64,000 nt of DNA. It comes from Actinospineispora acaciae DSM 45401 (lineage in GTDB: Bacteria > Actinomycetota > Actinomycetes > Mycobacteriales > Pseudonocardiaceae). Below the pieces are notes generated by a model, which was not told where the DNA came from, searched no databases, and was given only the letters and a program-made list of their open reading frames with translations. Below are positions 16,552-24,572 of the stretch, in pieces. Where the stretch lies: NCBI RefSeq assembly GCF_000620785.1, contig NZ_JIAI01000007.1, positions 368,134 through 432,133 of the forward strand, read 5' to 3'. Position numbers and translations under genes: made by a program. Position 1 is the first letter of the stretch. Each line of letters opens with the position of its first letter.

Positions 16552-18702
16552 ATGGGGTCGATGATCGTGCGGGTGGCGGGCTGGAGCGCAGGTCACCCGT
16601 GGCGCGCGCTCGCGCTGTGGTTGGTGTTCGTGGCGGCGTGTGTCGCGGCGGGCGGGGTGTCCGGGACCAGGCAGGCGGTGGCCGCCGACTTTCAGGTCGG
16701 GGAGGCCGGGCGGGCGTCGGCGATCGCGGCCGCCGGCGGTGTGGCCATGCCCCGGGTGGAGCGGGTGTTGATCAGGCCGGCCGGGGAGGGGGAGCTCGGC
16801 GCGGCGCGGGCGGCCGCCGAGGACGTGGCCGGGCGGATGCGCGGGCTGCCCGAGGTCGCGGTCGTGGACGCGCCGGCGGTCTCGGCGGACCGGACGGCGT
16901 TGCTGGTGTCGGTCACCCTGCGCGGCGACGAGCGGGCGGCGCGGGCGGCGCTGCCCACCGTGCTCGCCCAGACCGAGGCGGCGCGGGCGTCCCACCCGGG
17001 CGCGCGCATCGAGCAGGCCGGGGACGCGTCCGTCAGCCATGGAGTGGAGACGCAGGTCGGACGGGACGTGCTGCGCGCGGAGGCGATCACGCTGCCGATC
17101 ACCGTGATCGTCCTGGTGCTGTTCTTCGGGTCCGTGCTCGCGGCCGCCGTGCCGGTGCTGCTGGCGCTGTCCTCGGTGGCCGCGGCCGTGGGCCTGTACG
17201 CGCTGGCCTCGTACCTGCTCCCGGACGCGGGCGGCGTCGTGACCAGCGTCATCCTGATGATGGGCCTCGCGGTCGGGATCGACTACTCGCTGTTCTACCT
17301 CGGCCGGGTCCGGGAGGAGCGGGCGGCGGCCGGTGGCGCGCTCGACCACCGGGCGGCGGTGCGGGCGGCCGCGGCCACGTCCGGGCGGGCCATCGCGGTC
17401 TCCGGCGGCGCGGTGGTGGTCTCGGTCGCCGGGCTGTACCTGGCCGACGACGTGATCTTCTCGTCCATCGCCACCGGGACGATCATCGTGGTGGCGGCCG
17501 CCGTGGTCAGCTCGCTGACCGCGCTGCCGGCGCTGCTGGCCACGCTGGGCCCGCGCATCGACTCGTCCCGGCTGGCGTTCCTGGCACGGCGGGGTCTTCG
17601 GCGGGAGGGACGCGGGCGGTCGCGGTTGCTGGCCGCGGCGCTGGGCCGGCCGGTGCTCACGCTGGTGCTGAGCACCGCCGCGCTGGCCGGGCTGGCGGCG
17701 CCGGTGCTGGCCGCCGAGCTGCGCGCCGAGGGCATCGAGACGTTCCCGCGCGCGATCCCGGCGGTCGCGTCCTACCGGGAGGTGATCGCCCGCTTCCCCG
17801 GCCAGGCCGGGCACCACCTCGTCGCCGTCCGTACCACCGACCCGGGTGGCCCGGCCGCCGCGCTCACCGACCTGGCACGGCGGGCGTCGGCGGACCCGGC
17901 GGTCGGCGTGGCCGGGCCGGCGACCACCGCGGTGTCCGCGCGCGGCGACATGGCCGTGTTGCGGCTGCCGATCCGGCACCTGGCCAACTCCGAGGCCGGC
18001 GAGCAGTCCCTGCGTCGGCTGCGGACCGACCTGGCGCCGGCCGCGCTCGGCGGCCTGAACGGGGTGGACTACGCGGTGGGCGGCACGGTGGCGGCGAACC
18101 TCGACTACGTCGAGCACGAGCTGCGCCGGCTGGCCTGGGTGTTCGGGTTCGGGCTGCTGCTGACCACCGTGGTGATGGCGGCCGCGTTCCGGTCGGTGCT
18201 GGTCGGCGTGGTGTCCAGCGTGCTCAACGTGCTGTCCGCCTCGGCCGCCGTCGGTGCGCTGGTGCTGGCCGTCCAGCTCGGCGGGCTGGGCACCGCCGGG
18301 GTGGTGACCGCCCGCATCCCGCTGTTCGTGTTCGCGGTCCTGATCGGGCTGTCCATGGACTACCACGTGTTCGTGGTCAGCCGGATCAGGGAGGCCGCGC
18401 TGCACGGGCTGCCGGCCGCCGACGCCGTGCGCGCCGGCGTGCGAGCGTCGGCGCGGGTGGTCACCGGCGCGGCGGTGATCATGGTGTCGGTGTTCGCGGC
18501 GTTCCTGTTCGGACACGTCCTGGAGATGCTCGAACTCGGCTTCAGCCTGGCGTTCGGGGTGCTGCTGGACGCCGTCGTGGTGCGCGTCCTGCTGCTCCCC
18601 TCCGTGCTCACCCTGCTCGGCCGCACCCGCTGGTGGCCCTCGTCCTGGACGCCGCGCGCACAGGCCCGTGCACAGACCCGTGAGTGGCCAGGGCCGCTAT
18701 GA
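16552..18702 (+). CDS. MMPL/RND-family transporter
   Basis: 716 residues with the MMPL layout: one N-terminal helix, a large exterior domain, a block of five helices, then the whole unit repeated. Conserved proton-relay segments are GLAVGIDYSLFYLGR (about 240-254) and LIGLSMDYHVFVVSR (about 595-609), each with the paired Asp-Tyr. Relatives export lipids or drugs across the actinobacterial membrane. Starts at ATG 16552 or 16561. The final codons TREWPGPL-stop come from palindrome copy 3, so the tail is not ancestral family sequence. Confidence 0.88.
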   Translation: MGSMIVRVAGWSAGHPWRALALWLVFVAACVAAGGVSGTRQAVAADFQVGEAGRASAIAAAGGVAMPRVERVLIRPAGEGELGAARAAAEDVAGRMRGLPEVAVVDAPAVSADRTALLVSVTLRGDERAARAALPTVLAQTEAARASHPGARIEQAGDASVSHGVETQVGRDVLRAEAITLPITVIVLVLFFGSVLAAAVPVLLALSSVAAAVGLYALASYLLPDAGGVVTSVILMMGLAVGIDYSLFYLGRVREERAAAGGALDHRAAVRAAAATSGRAIAVSGGAVVVSVAGLYLADDVIFSSIATGTIIVVAAAVVSSLTALPALLATLGPRIDSSRLAFLARRGLRREGRGRSRLLAAALGRPVLTLVLSTAALAGLAAPVLAAELRAEGIETFPRAIPAVASYREVIARFPGQAGHHLVAVRTTDPGGPAAALTDLARRASADPAVGVAGPATTAVSARGDMAVLRLPIRHLANSEAGEQSLRRLRTDLAPAALGGLNGVDYAVGGTVAANLDYVEHELRRLAWVFGFGLLLTTVVMAAAFRSVLVGVVSSVLNVLSASAAVGALVLAVQLGGLGTAGVVTARIPLFVFAVLIGLSMDYHVFVVSRIREAALHGLPAADAVRAGVRASARVVTGAAVIMVSVFAAFLFGHVLEMLELGFSLAFGVLLDAVVVRVLLLPSVLTLLGRTRWWPSSWTPRAQARAQTREWPGPL

Positions 18703-18723
18703 CGGCCCTAGCCACTCACGGGT
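18676..18723. repeat. Dispersed palindromic repeat, copy 3
   Basis: The arms ACCCGTGAGTGG and CCACTCACGGGT pair perfectly and the stem continues inward through CAGGGCCG/CGGCCCTAG with one mismatch. It overlaps the 3' ends of both converging neighbours: the MMPL stop is inside it (18700-18702) and the YbjN stop is at 18708-18710. Confidence 0.92.
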
Positions 18724-19118
18724 TTGCGGTCGCCGAGCAGCTCGCCGCGCAGTTGGGACGCGTTCGACACCACCAGCATGAGCAGCGTGCCCATCGGCTC
18801 CACGTCCAGTCCGGAGGCCGGGAACACGTAGCGCAGCGTGACGTCCCAGCCGCGCTCGGTACGCACCGCGCCGAGGGTGCCGAACAGGCCCTGGCCGGCG
18901 CGCTCGGCCAGCCGCAGCGGGATGTCCGAGTCGGCGTCCACGTCCCAGGCGATCACGCAGGTCAGGCTGAGCACCAGCAGTCCCTCGGCCAGCTCGACGC
19001 CCTGCAGCGCGCAGGGCACCTCGCCGTGCAGGAAGGACAGCGCGCCGTCGTCGTCCTCCCGGACCTCGTGGAAGCGTTCCAGCGCGTCCTTGGCGGTGGC
19101 CAGCATCGTCGCCGTCAT
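18708..19118 (-). CDS. YbjN domain-containing protein
   Basis: 136 residues with the alternating alpha/beta pattern of YbjN proteins, relatives of type III secretion chaperones, whose function in actinobacteria is unknown. ATG 19118 overlaps the uppS stop (ATGA). The C-terminal residues KPVSG are encoded by palindrome copy 3. No catalytic motif is visible. Confidence 0.7.
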   Translation of the reverse strand: MTATMLATAKDALERFHEVREDDDGALSFLHGEVPCALQGVELAEGLLVLSLTCVIAWDVDADSDIPLRLAERAGQGLFGTLGAVRTERGWDVTLRYVFPASGLDVEPMGTLLMLVVSNASQLRGELLGDRKPVSG

Positions 19119-19909
19119 GTGGTGGCTCCCGCCTTGTCTGCCTTGTCGATGGCACCGCCGAAGCGGCGGTTGCGGCCGGCGTAGATCTCGCACGCCCGCC
19201 AGATGTCCCTGCGGTCGAAGTCGGGGAACAGCGTGTCCAGGAAGACCATCTCCGCGTATGCCGATTGCCAGAGCAGGAAGTTGGAGGTGCGCTGCTCGCC
19301 GGAGGAGCGCACGAACAGGTCGACGTCGGGCATGTCCGGCTCGTCCAGGTAGCGGGCGATCATCCGCTCGTCCACCTTGTCCGCCTTGATCCGCCCGTCC
19401 GCGACCAGCCGGGCGATCTCCCGCGCCGCGTCAGCGATCTCCGCCCGGCCACCGTAGTTGACGCACATGGTCAGCGTCAGCACGTCGTTGTGCAGCGTCT
19501 TGCGCTCGGCGATCTCCAGCTCCTTGATCACGCTGCGCCACAGCCGAGGGCGGCGGCCGGCCCAGCGGACCCGCACCCCCATGGCGTGCATCTCGTCCAC
19601 CCGGCGCCGGATCACGTCCCGGTTGAACCCCATCAGGAACCGCACCTCGTCCGGGCTGCGCTTCCAGTTCTCGGTGGAGAACGCGTACGCGGACAGCCAG
19701 CGCACGCCCAGCTCGATGCAGCCGCGCGCGACGTCCATCAGCGCCGCCTCGCCGCGCCGGTGACCCTCCGTGCGGGGCAGCCCGCGCGCGTTCGCCCACC
19801 GCCCGTTGCCGTCCATGACCAGGGCTATGTGCTTCGGCACCAGGTCACGGGGGATGTCCGGCGGCCGCGCGCCGGACGGATGCGGGTCGGGTGGCTGGAC
19901 GGGCGGCAC
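19115..19909 (-). CDS. uppS: Isoprenyl diphosphate synthase (cis-prenyltransferase)
   Basis: 264 residues with all cis-prenyltransferase landmarks: VMDGNGRWA with catalytic Asp33, the hydrophobic-tunnel region AYAFSTENWKRSPDEV, and RSSGEQRTSNFLLWQSAYAE for pyrophosphate binding. The enzyme makes the polyprenyl carrier for peptidoglycan and arabinogalactan-type polymers at the membrane. Start GTG 19909 gives a 20-residue Pro-rich leader common in actinobacterial homologues. recO lies upstream on the same strand but four genes intervene, unlike M. tuberculosis where the two are adjacent. Confidence 0.94.
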   Translation of the reverse strand: MPPVQPPDPHPSGARPPDIPRDLVPKHIALVMDGNGRWANARGLPRTEGHRRGEAALMDVARGCIELGVRWLSAYAFSTENWKRSPDEVRFLMGFNRDVIRRRVDEMHAMGVRVRWAGRRPRLWRSVIKELEIAERKTLHNDVLTLTMCVNYGGRAEIADAAREIARLVADGRIKADKVDERMIARYLDEPDMPDVDLFVRSSGEQRTSNFLLWQSAYAEMVFLDTLFPDFDRRDIWRACEIYAGRNRRFGGAIDKADKAGATT

Positions 19910-19985
19910 ACCGGCGAGCCTACGACGCCGGGCTCACCCTCGCGCGAGCGGTGGCACGGCGAGGCCGACCGGAACCGTCCGGGCC

Positions 19986-20025
19986 AATTCTGAGAAAGCC
20001 CGGACAATACTGAGAGAATTCTGAG
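19986..20025. promoter_or_regulatory. Three AATWCTGAG repeats upstream of uppS
   Basis: AATTCTGAG (19986-19994), AATACTGAG (20006-20014) and AATTCTGAG (20017-20025) are direct repeats in an AT-rich patch of the 165-bp gap between the small gene at 20075 and uppS. Starts are 20 and 11 bp apart, close to two and one helical turns. They could be regulator sites for uppS. Confidence 0.4.
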
Positions 20026-20074
20026 CTTAACGCCGTCCCATTTCTCCCATTGGTGGGCCGAGGATCGCCCGAAT

Positions 20075-20317
20075 TCAGCCCGCCGGCGCCGCGCGTTTGA
20101 AGAACAGCCGGTAGCCCGTCGCCTCCATGCTGGTGTTGCCCTCCTGGTAGCCATCGACGCAGGCGGAGACGAGCTCCCAGCCCTCGGCCGCTTGAAGATC
20201 AAGAATCTCCTCCCAGCCGGAGATGTCCCCGCGCGGGGTCGACATGACCCACAGGTAGTCTCGTTGCCTGTTGTCGTAGCTGCGCCAGACGGCGATCGTC
20301 TGGAATTGCCAGCTCAT
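20075..20317 (-). CDS. Small DUF4177-like protein
   Basis: 80 residues beginning MSWQFQTIAVWRS, with the beta-strand plus helix pattern (GWEEILDLQAAEGWELVSA) of DUF4177 domains, in which 'LN..G.EGWELV' is the conserved core. The function is unknown. ATG 20317 follows AAGGAG. It is divergent from the sigma-like membrane protein gene 68 bp away and lies upstream of uppS. Confidence 0.65.
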   Translation of the reverse strand: MSWQFQTIAVWRSYDNRQRDYLWVMSTPRGDISGWEEILDLQAAEGWELVSACVDGYQEGNTSMEATGYRLFFKRAAPAG

Positions 20318-20385
20318 GACTCGGGAACTCCTTCGAGAATGCGCTGTCGGATTGTTATCCACGGGTGGCATGGAGGGTAATCGCG

Positions 20386-21936
20386 GTGGCTACCGGCAGT
20401 AGCACGTTGGTGGAGGTCGACAGCGACGGCGGGCTGGTGCTCGGCACGCTGGCCGGGGACCGCGCCAGCTTCGCCGCGCTGTACGACAGGTTCGGCGCCG
20501 GGGTCTACGACCTGCACCTGGCCCTGCTGGACGACCCGGATCGGGCCGCCGAGGCCACCCGCCAGACGTTCCGGCGGGCCGTCGCGGGCCTCAACCACCT
20601 CGGCGACCCGTCCGAGCTGCGGCCCTGGTTGTACGGCGTGGCCTATCGGCAGCGCACGACGGAGGAGCACGGAGGCGACGGAGACGACGACACCCGCGAT
20701 GAGGATGAGGAGGACGACGTCCCGAGGGCGGCGCTGGCGCGGGCGGTGGGCGAGCTGGGCCGGCTGGATCGCGCGCTGCTGACCCTGCACCTGCGGCACG
20801 GGCTGGACGCGACGGAAGTGGGCCGGATCGTGGGCCTGCCGGCCAGGCGGGCGGCGGGCCGGTTGCGCACGCTGGGCACCCGCCTGGCCCCGAAGCTGGA
20901 GCCGCTGCTCCGGGCCCGGCTCGCGGCCGACCACCCGGAGCCGCTGCGCGCCGCCGTACCGCTGGCCGTCCCGCCGCGCTCGCTGCGGACCCGGGTGCTG
21001 CGCGAGACCGCACTGATGAGCGCGCACGAGGGCCTGCCCCGACCCCGGACGCGGGCGGCCTGGACGTGGACGGTGGCCTGCGTGCTCGTCGTGGTCACCG
21101 GGACGGCGCTGTTCGTCCAGCGGAACATGGAGCGCAAGCCGATGGTCGCGGTGACCTTCGGCCCGTCGTTCGAGCTCACGCTGTCCACCACCGTGATCGA
21201 CCTCGGCGCCGCCGAGTCCACCGCCACGGTCACCCTGTCGAACACCGGCGCCACCCCCTCGGCGTGGCGGGCCGTCCCGGCGGATCCCTGGCTGAAGGTG
21301 ACCCCGGCGTCCGGCGTGCTGGCCGGGAACACGACCCAGGAGCTGACGGTGGTGGCCGACCGGGGCGCCGTCCCGCACGAGGGCGACGCCCGCACCCGGC
21401 TCGGGGTCGGCACCGCCGACGGCCAGGGACAGGTCGACGTCACCGTGGCGCTGCGCCAGGAGCGGCCACCGGTGATCACCAACGCGGGCGCGAGCGCCAC
21501 CCGCATCGGCGGCTACGGCTGCCCGACGGTGTCGGTGATCACCGCCACCGTGCGCGACGAGTCGCCTCCGGTCCGGGTCGTGCTGGTCGGCCCCGGCCAG
21601 CGCTCCCAGCCGATGCAGGCCAACGGCGACACCTACACCGGGCGGCTCGGGTCCGGCTCCGGCGCGAACATCGTCTGGCAGGTCACCGCCACCGACTCCC
21701 GAGGCAACACCGCCACCGGCCCGCCCAGGGTCATCACCTACGGCGACTGCGCGGCGCGCCCCACGCCCACGCAGTCCCCCAGCCAACCCCCGTCGAGCGC
21801 CCCGCCGTCCTCGGAGGAGACACCGAACCCGGACGACGAGCGGCCCCCCGCCGGCCAGCGCACCCCCACGAACGACGACAACGGCGGCGGGCGAGACGAC
21901 GACCCACCGAACCAGGGCGACGACGGGCCGTCCTGA
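20386..21936 (+). CDS. Sigma-factor-like domain fused to a membrane anchor and exterior domain
   Basis: 516 residues. Residues 20-80 resemble sigma region 2 and 115-165 region 4 (LDATEVGRIVGLPARRAAGR). An acidic linker (DGDDDTRDEDEEDD) joins them. A single transmembrane segment at about 225-244 is followed by an exterior beta-rich domain starting VTFGPSFELTLS that looks BACON/Ig-like, then a Pro/Ser/Asp-rich tail from about 456. The tethered cytoplasmic sigma-like part suggests a membrane sensor rather than a free sigma factor. Start GTG 20386 has GGAGGG 9 bp upstream. Confidence 0.7.
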   Translation: MATGSSTLVEVDSDGGLVLGTLAGDRASFAALYDRFGAGVYDLHLALLDDPDRAAEATRQTFRRAVAGLNHLGDPSELRPWLYGVAYRQRTTEEHGGDGDDDTRDEDEEDDVPRAALARAVGELGRLDRALLTLHLRHGLDATEVGRIVGLPARRAAGRLRTLGTRLAPKLEPLLRARLAADHPEPLRAAVPLAVPPRSLRTRVLRETALMSAHEGLPRPRTRAAWTWTVACVLVVVTGTALFVQRNMERKPMVAVTFGPSFELTLSTTVIDLGAAESTATVTLSNTGATPSAWRAVPADPWLKVTPASGVLAGNTTQELTVVADRGAVPHEGDARTRLGVGTADGQGQVDVTVALRQERPPVITNAGASATRIGGYGCPTVSVITATVRDESPPVRVVLVGPGQRSQPMQANGDTYTGRLGSGSGANIVWQVTATDSRGNTATGPPRVITYGDCAARPTPTQSPSQPPSSAPPSSEETPNPDDERPPAGQRTPTNDDNGGGRDDDPPNQGDDGPS

Positions 21937-21946
21937 TCGCGTCGAG

Positions 21947-21974
21947 TTGCCCGTGCGTCACCAGGTGTTAGCGT
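21947..21974 (+). promoter_or_regulatory. Candidate promoter of the riboswitch transcript
   Basis: TTGCCC (21947-21952) and TAGCGT (21969-21974) are separated by 16 bp and would start transcription near 21981, just before the ykkC-type leader. Confidence 0.4.
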
Positions 21975-21983
21975 GGTGGCAGC

Positions 21984-22174
21984 ACGTGGTTGCGCCTAGG
22001 GTTCCGCCGGTCGCCCGCTCGCACACCGATCGACAATCAGGGTGGCCGGGGCTGGACCGAGCGGCGCCAGGACGGCCCGGCAACCCAGCCGGCCCCGCCC
22101 ACACCTGACGGGACAAAAGCCCTGAGGGCTCCTCATTCGGCACGCCCGGATTTCCGGGACCGACCCCAGGAGCC
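21984..22174 (+). ncRNA. ykkC-class riboswitch leader (guanidine-I or related subtype)
   Basis: The leader carries the ykkC consensus blocks in order: CTAGGGTTCCG (21996-22006), CTGGACCGAG (22052-22061) and CGGGACAAAAGCCC (22109-22122). These are the conserved nucleotides of the ykkC aptamers, whose subtypes sense guanidine, ppGpp, PRPP or nucleoside diphosphates. Downstream, GGCTCCT (22127-22133) can pair with the Shine-Dalgarno AGGAGCC (22168-22174), while AGCCC (22118-22122) can compete for GGGCT (22126-22130). This suggests translational control of the transporter that follows. The subtype cannot be fixed by eye. Confidence 0.85.
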
Positions 22175-22177
22175 TCC

Positions 22178-23062
22178 TTGACGGTGTTGAGCGCGTGGTC
22201 CGGCCACTCCCCCGCCCAGTCCATCGGCCCCGCGATCGTGTTCGCCGTGCTGGCCGCCGCGCTGCTGCACGCGATCTGGAACTCGCTGGCCCACGGCGTA
22301 CCCGACCGGCTGGTCGGGTTCGGGCTGATCGGCGTGGTGGACGTGGTCGGCGGCGGCGCGCTCGTCGCGTTCGCCGGCCTGCCGCCGGCCGGGGCGTGGC
22401 CGTACATCCTGGGCTCCGCGCTCACCCACGCGATCTACAACGCGCTGCTCATGACCAGCTACCGGCTCGGCGAGTTCAGCCAGATGTACCCGCTGGCCAG
22501 GGGCACCTCGCCGTGGGTGGTCGCGGTGGTCTCGGTGGTGGTGCTCGGCAAGGCGCTGCCCGGCAGCGAGCTGGCCGGGGTGCTCGCGGTGTCCGCCGGG
22601 CTGCTCGGGCTGGTGCTGGCCGGCGGGATCCCGGGCCGCAAGCACCTGCCCGCGCTGGCGGCGGCCGGCGCGACCGGGCTGATGATCGCCACCTACACGG
22701 TGATCGACGGGGTGGGCGTCGGGCTGTCCCCGCTGCTGTCCTACACCGGCTGGATGTTCATGCTGCAGGGCGTTCCGTACGTGATCGTGGTGCCGCTGGT
22801 GCGCGGCCGGCGCCTGCTCGGCGCGGTGCGCAGGTGCGCGCTCCCCGGCATCGCGGGCGGCACGATCTCGCTGCTGGCCTACGGGATCGTGCTCTGGGCG
22901 CAGACCAGCGGGGCGCTCGCGCCGATCGCCGCGCTGCGCGAGAGCAGCATCGTGTTCGGCACCCTGATCGGCACGTTCTTCCTCGGCGAACGGCTGGGCC
23001 CGCGCCGCGCCGTGGCCGCCACCGTGGTGCTCGCCGGCGTGCTGTTGATCAGCTTGCCGTAG
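22178..23062 (+). CDS. EamA/DMT-superfamily transporter under riboswitch control
   Basis: 294 residues with ten predicted membrane helices in two EamA repeats (for example AIVFAVLAAALLHAIWNSLA near residue 18). DMT proteins export or import small metabolites; several ykkC-controlled relatives of the smaller SMR branch export guanidinium, so guanidine or a related compound is a candidate. TTG 22178 lies 5 bp after AGGAG; GTG 22184 is an alternative. Expression is presumably gated by the upstream RNA. It converges on recO. Confidence 0.85.
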   Translation: MTVLSAWSGHSPAQSIGPAIVFAVLAAALLHAIWNSLAHGVPDRLVGFGLIGVVDVVGGGALVAFAGLPPAGAWPYILGSALTHAIYNALLMTSYRLGEFSQMYPLARGTSPWVVAVVSVVVLGKALPGSELAGVLAVSAGLLGLVLAGGIPGRKHLPALAAAGATGLMIATYTVIDGVGVGLSPLLSYTGWMFMLQGVPYVIVVPLVRGRRLLGAVRRCALPGIAGGTISLLAYGIVLWAQTSGALAPIAALRESSIVFGTLIGTFFLGERLGPRRAVAATVVLAGVLLISLP

Positions 23063-23075
23063 CGGGGCGACGGGG

Positions 23076-23807
23076 TCAGCGGCGTTCGACCAGGGGCAGG
23101 GAGCGGAGCTGGCGTTCCAGGTGCCACTGGAGGTGGGCGGCGACCAGGCCGCTGGTGTCGCGGCGGACCGGGGCGGTGGCCGCGTCCGCGATCGGCCAGT
23201 CGCCGTGCAGCAGGGCGTCCAGGAGCTGGAACGTCTCCGGTGACGGGGTGACCGAGCCGGCCGGGCGGCAGCGTCCGCACACCGCCCCGCCGGCCGCGAC
23301 GTTGTACGCCCGGTGCGGCCCGGGCTCGGCGCACCGGGCACACTCCGCGATCGCCGGCGCCCATCCCGCGTACCCCATGGCGCGCAGCAGGAACGCGTCG
23401 AGCACCAGGTGCGCGTCCCGCTCCCGCCCGGCCAGCGCCCGCAGCGCGCCCACCAGCAGCAGGTACAGCCGCAGCGCCGGTTCGCCCTCCTCGGCGGCCA
23501 GCCGGTCGGTGGTCTCCAGCACCGCGCACCCGGTGGTGTACCGGGCGTAGTCGCCGACCAGGCCGGCGCCGAAGGCGTCCACCGTCTGCGCCTGGGTCAC
23601 GATGTCCAGGCTGCGGCCGGTGTAGCACTGCACGTCGACGTGGTTGAACGGCTCCAGCCGGGCGCCCCAGCGCGAACGGGTCCGCCGCACGCCCTTGGCG
23701 ACCGCGCGCACCTTGCCGTGCCGGCGGGTCAGCAGCGTGGTGATCCGGTCCGCCTCGCCGAGCTTCTGCACCCGCAGCACCACGCCGGTGTCACGCCACA
23801 GGGTCAC
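23076..23807 (-). CDS. recO: DNA repair protein RecO
   Basis: 243 residues. The N-terminal OB fold (MTLWRDTGVVLRVQKLGEAD...LLTRRHGKVRAVAKGVRR) and a C-terminal zinc module CARC...CGRC match RecO, which helps RecR load RecA on SSB-coated gaps. The start ATG 23807 is well supported by conservation of the first residues. In mycobacteria recO is directly upstream of uppS; here about 3.2 kb of accessory genes has separated them. Confidence 0.93.
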   Translation of the reverse strand: MTLWRDTGVVLRVQKLGEADRITTLLTRRHGKVRAVAKGVRRTRSRWGARLEPFNHVDVQCYTGRSLDIVTQAQTVDAFGAGLVGDYARYTTGCAVLETTDRLAAEEGEPALRLYLLLVGALRALAGRERDAHLVLDAFLLRAMGYAGWAPAIAECARCAEPGPHRAYNVAAGGAVCGRCRPAGSVTPSPETFQLLDALLHGDWPIADAATAPVRRDTSGLVAAHLQWHLERQLRSLPLVERR

Positions 23808-23828
23808 CCGCCAAGCCTACGGCCGGGG

Positions 23829-24491
23829 TCAGGCGTGTGGAGCGTGACCGGCCGCGAGTTGGCGGGTGTGTTCGACCAGCGCGGGGTAGTCGGTGGCGAT
23901 GCCGCGCAGCAGCGCCTCCACCGCGCGCTCCACCTCGTCCTCGCTGGTCGGCGCGTGGCCGAACAGCGCGCGGTAGTGCACCAGCGAGCCAAGCATGTCC
24001 AACACCAGGTCGCGGTCCAGGTCCGCGCGCAGGTCACCGCGCGCCACGGCCCGGTCCAGCATGGCGGCCACGGCGGCGCGCGGCGGGTCGAACAGCGTGG
24101 TCATGAACGCGCCGTGCAGGCCGGAGTCGGTCGCGCACTCGGCCAGCAGCGGGCCGATCACCTCCGGGCGGATCCGCCGGAACGCGGCGACGAAGACGTT
24201 GATCCCCTCGTTCAGGTCGCACAGCGTGCAGCCGGTGTCCGGGGTGCTCACGTCGCCGAGGTGCGCCCCGAGCGCGGCCAGCACCAGGTGCTGGCGGTTG
24301 GTCCAGCGCCGGTAGATCGCCGGCTTCGTGGTGTGCGCGCGCCGGGCCACCTCCTCCAGGGTCAGCCGCGCGTAGCCGGACTCCTCGAGCACGGCACAGG
24401 TGGCGTCCAGCACCGAGGAGTCGATCCGCTGGTCGCGCGGCCGGCCGGCGCGGGCCGGGCGGGCGGTGGCGGGCTCACCGTCGAACGACAT
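23829..24491 (-). CDS. TetR-family regulator
   Basis: 220 residues from ATG 24491. The helix-turn-helix is LTLEEVARRAHTTKPAIYRRW and the C-terminal half fits the TetR_C_16-like fold. It is divergent from an imine-reductase-like gene and an 18-bp palindrome sits between the two starts, so it probably represses itself and that enzyme. A CTLC pair in the effector domain is notable. Confidence 0.87.
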   Translation of the reverse strand: MSFDGEPATARPARAGRPRDQRIDSSVLDATCAVLEESGYARLTLEEVARRAHTTKPAIYRRWTNRQHLVLAALGAHLGDVSTPDTGCTLCDLNEGINVFVAAFRRIRPEVIGPLLAECATDSGLHGAFMTTLFDPPRAAVAAMLDRAVARGDLRADLDRDLVLDMLGSLVHYRALFGHAPTSEDEVERAVEALLRGIATDYPALVEHTRQLAAGHAPHA

Positions 24492-24511
24492 GACACCAGC
24501 GTACCTTTCTG

Positions 24512-24529
24512 TTACGTTCCGACACGTAA
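24512..24529. promoter_or_regulatory. TetR-type operator
   Basis: TTACGT-TCCGAC-ACGTAA is a near-perfect 18-bp palindrome in the 81-bp gap between divergent tetR (24491) and the oxidoreductase gene (24573). Confidence 0.65.
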
Positions 24530-24572
24530 TCTTGTGAAGGATGCCGGAGAAGGATCTCGGAGGGAGCCGTCG

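Noticed and set aside
16450..18516. A 688-codon minus-strand frame opposite the MMPL gene
   Set aside because: Composition is dominated by Arg, His, Gln and Gly with no motif; the MMPL frame on the plus strand explains the region.
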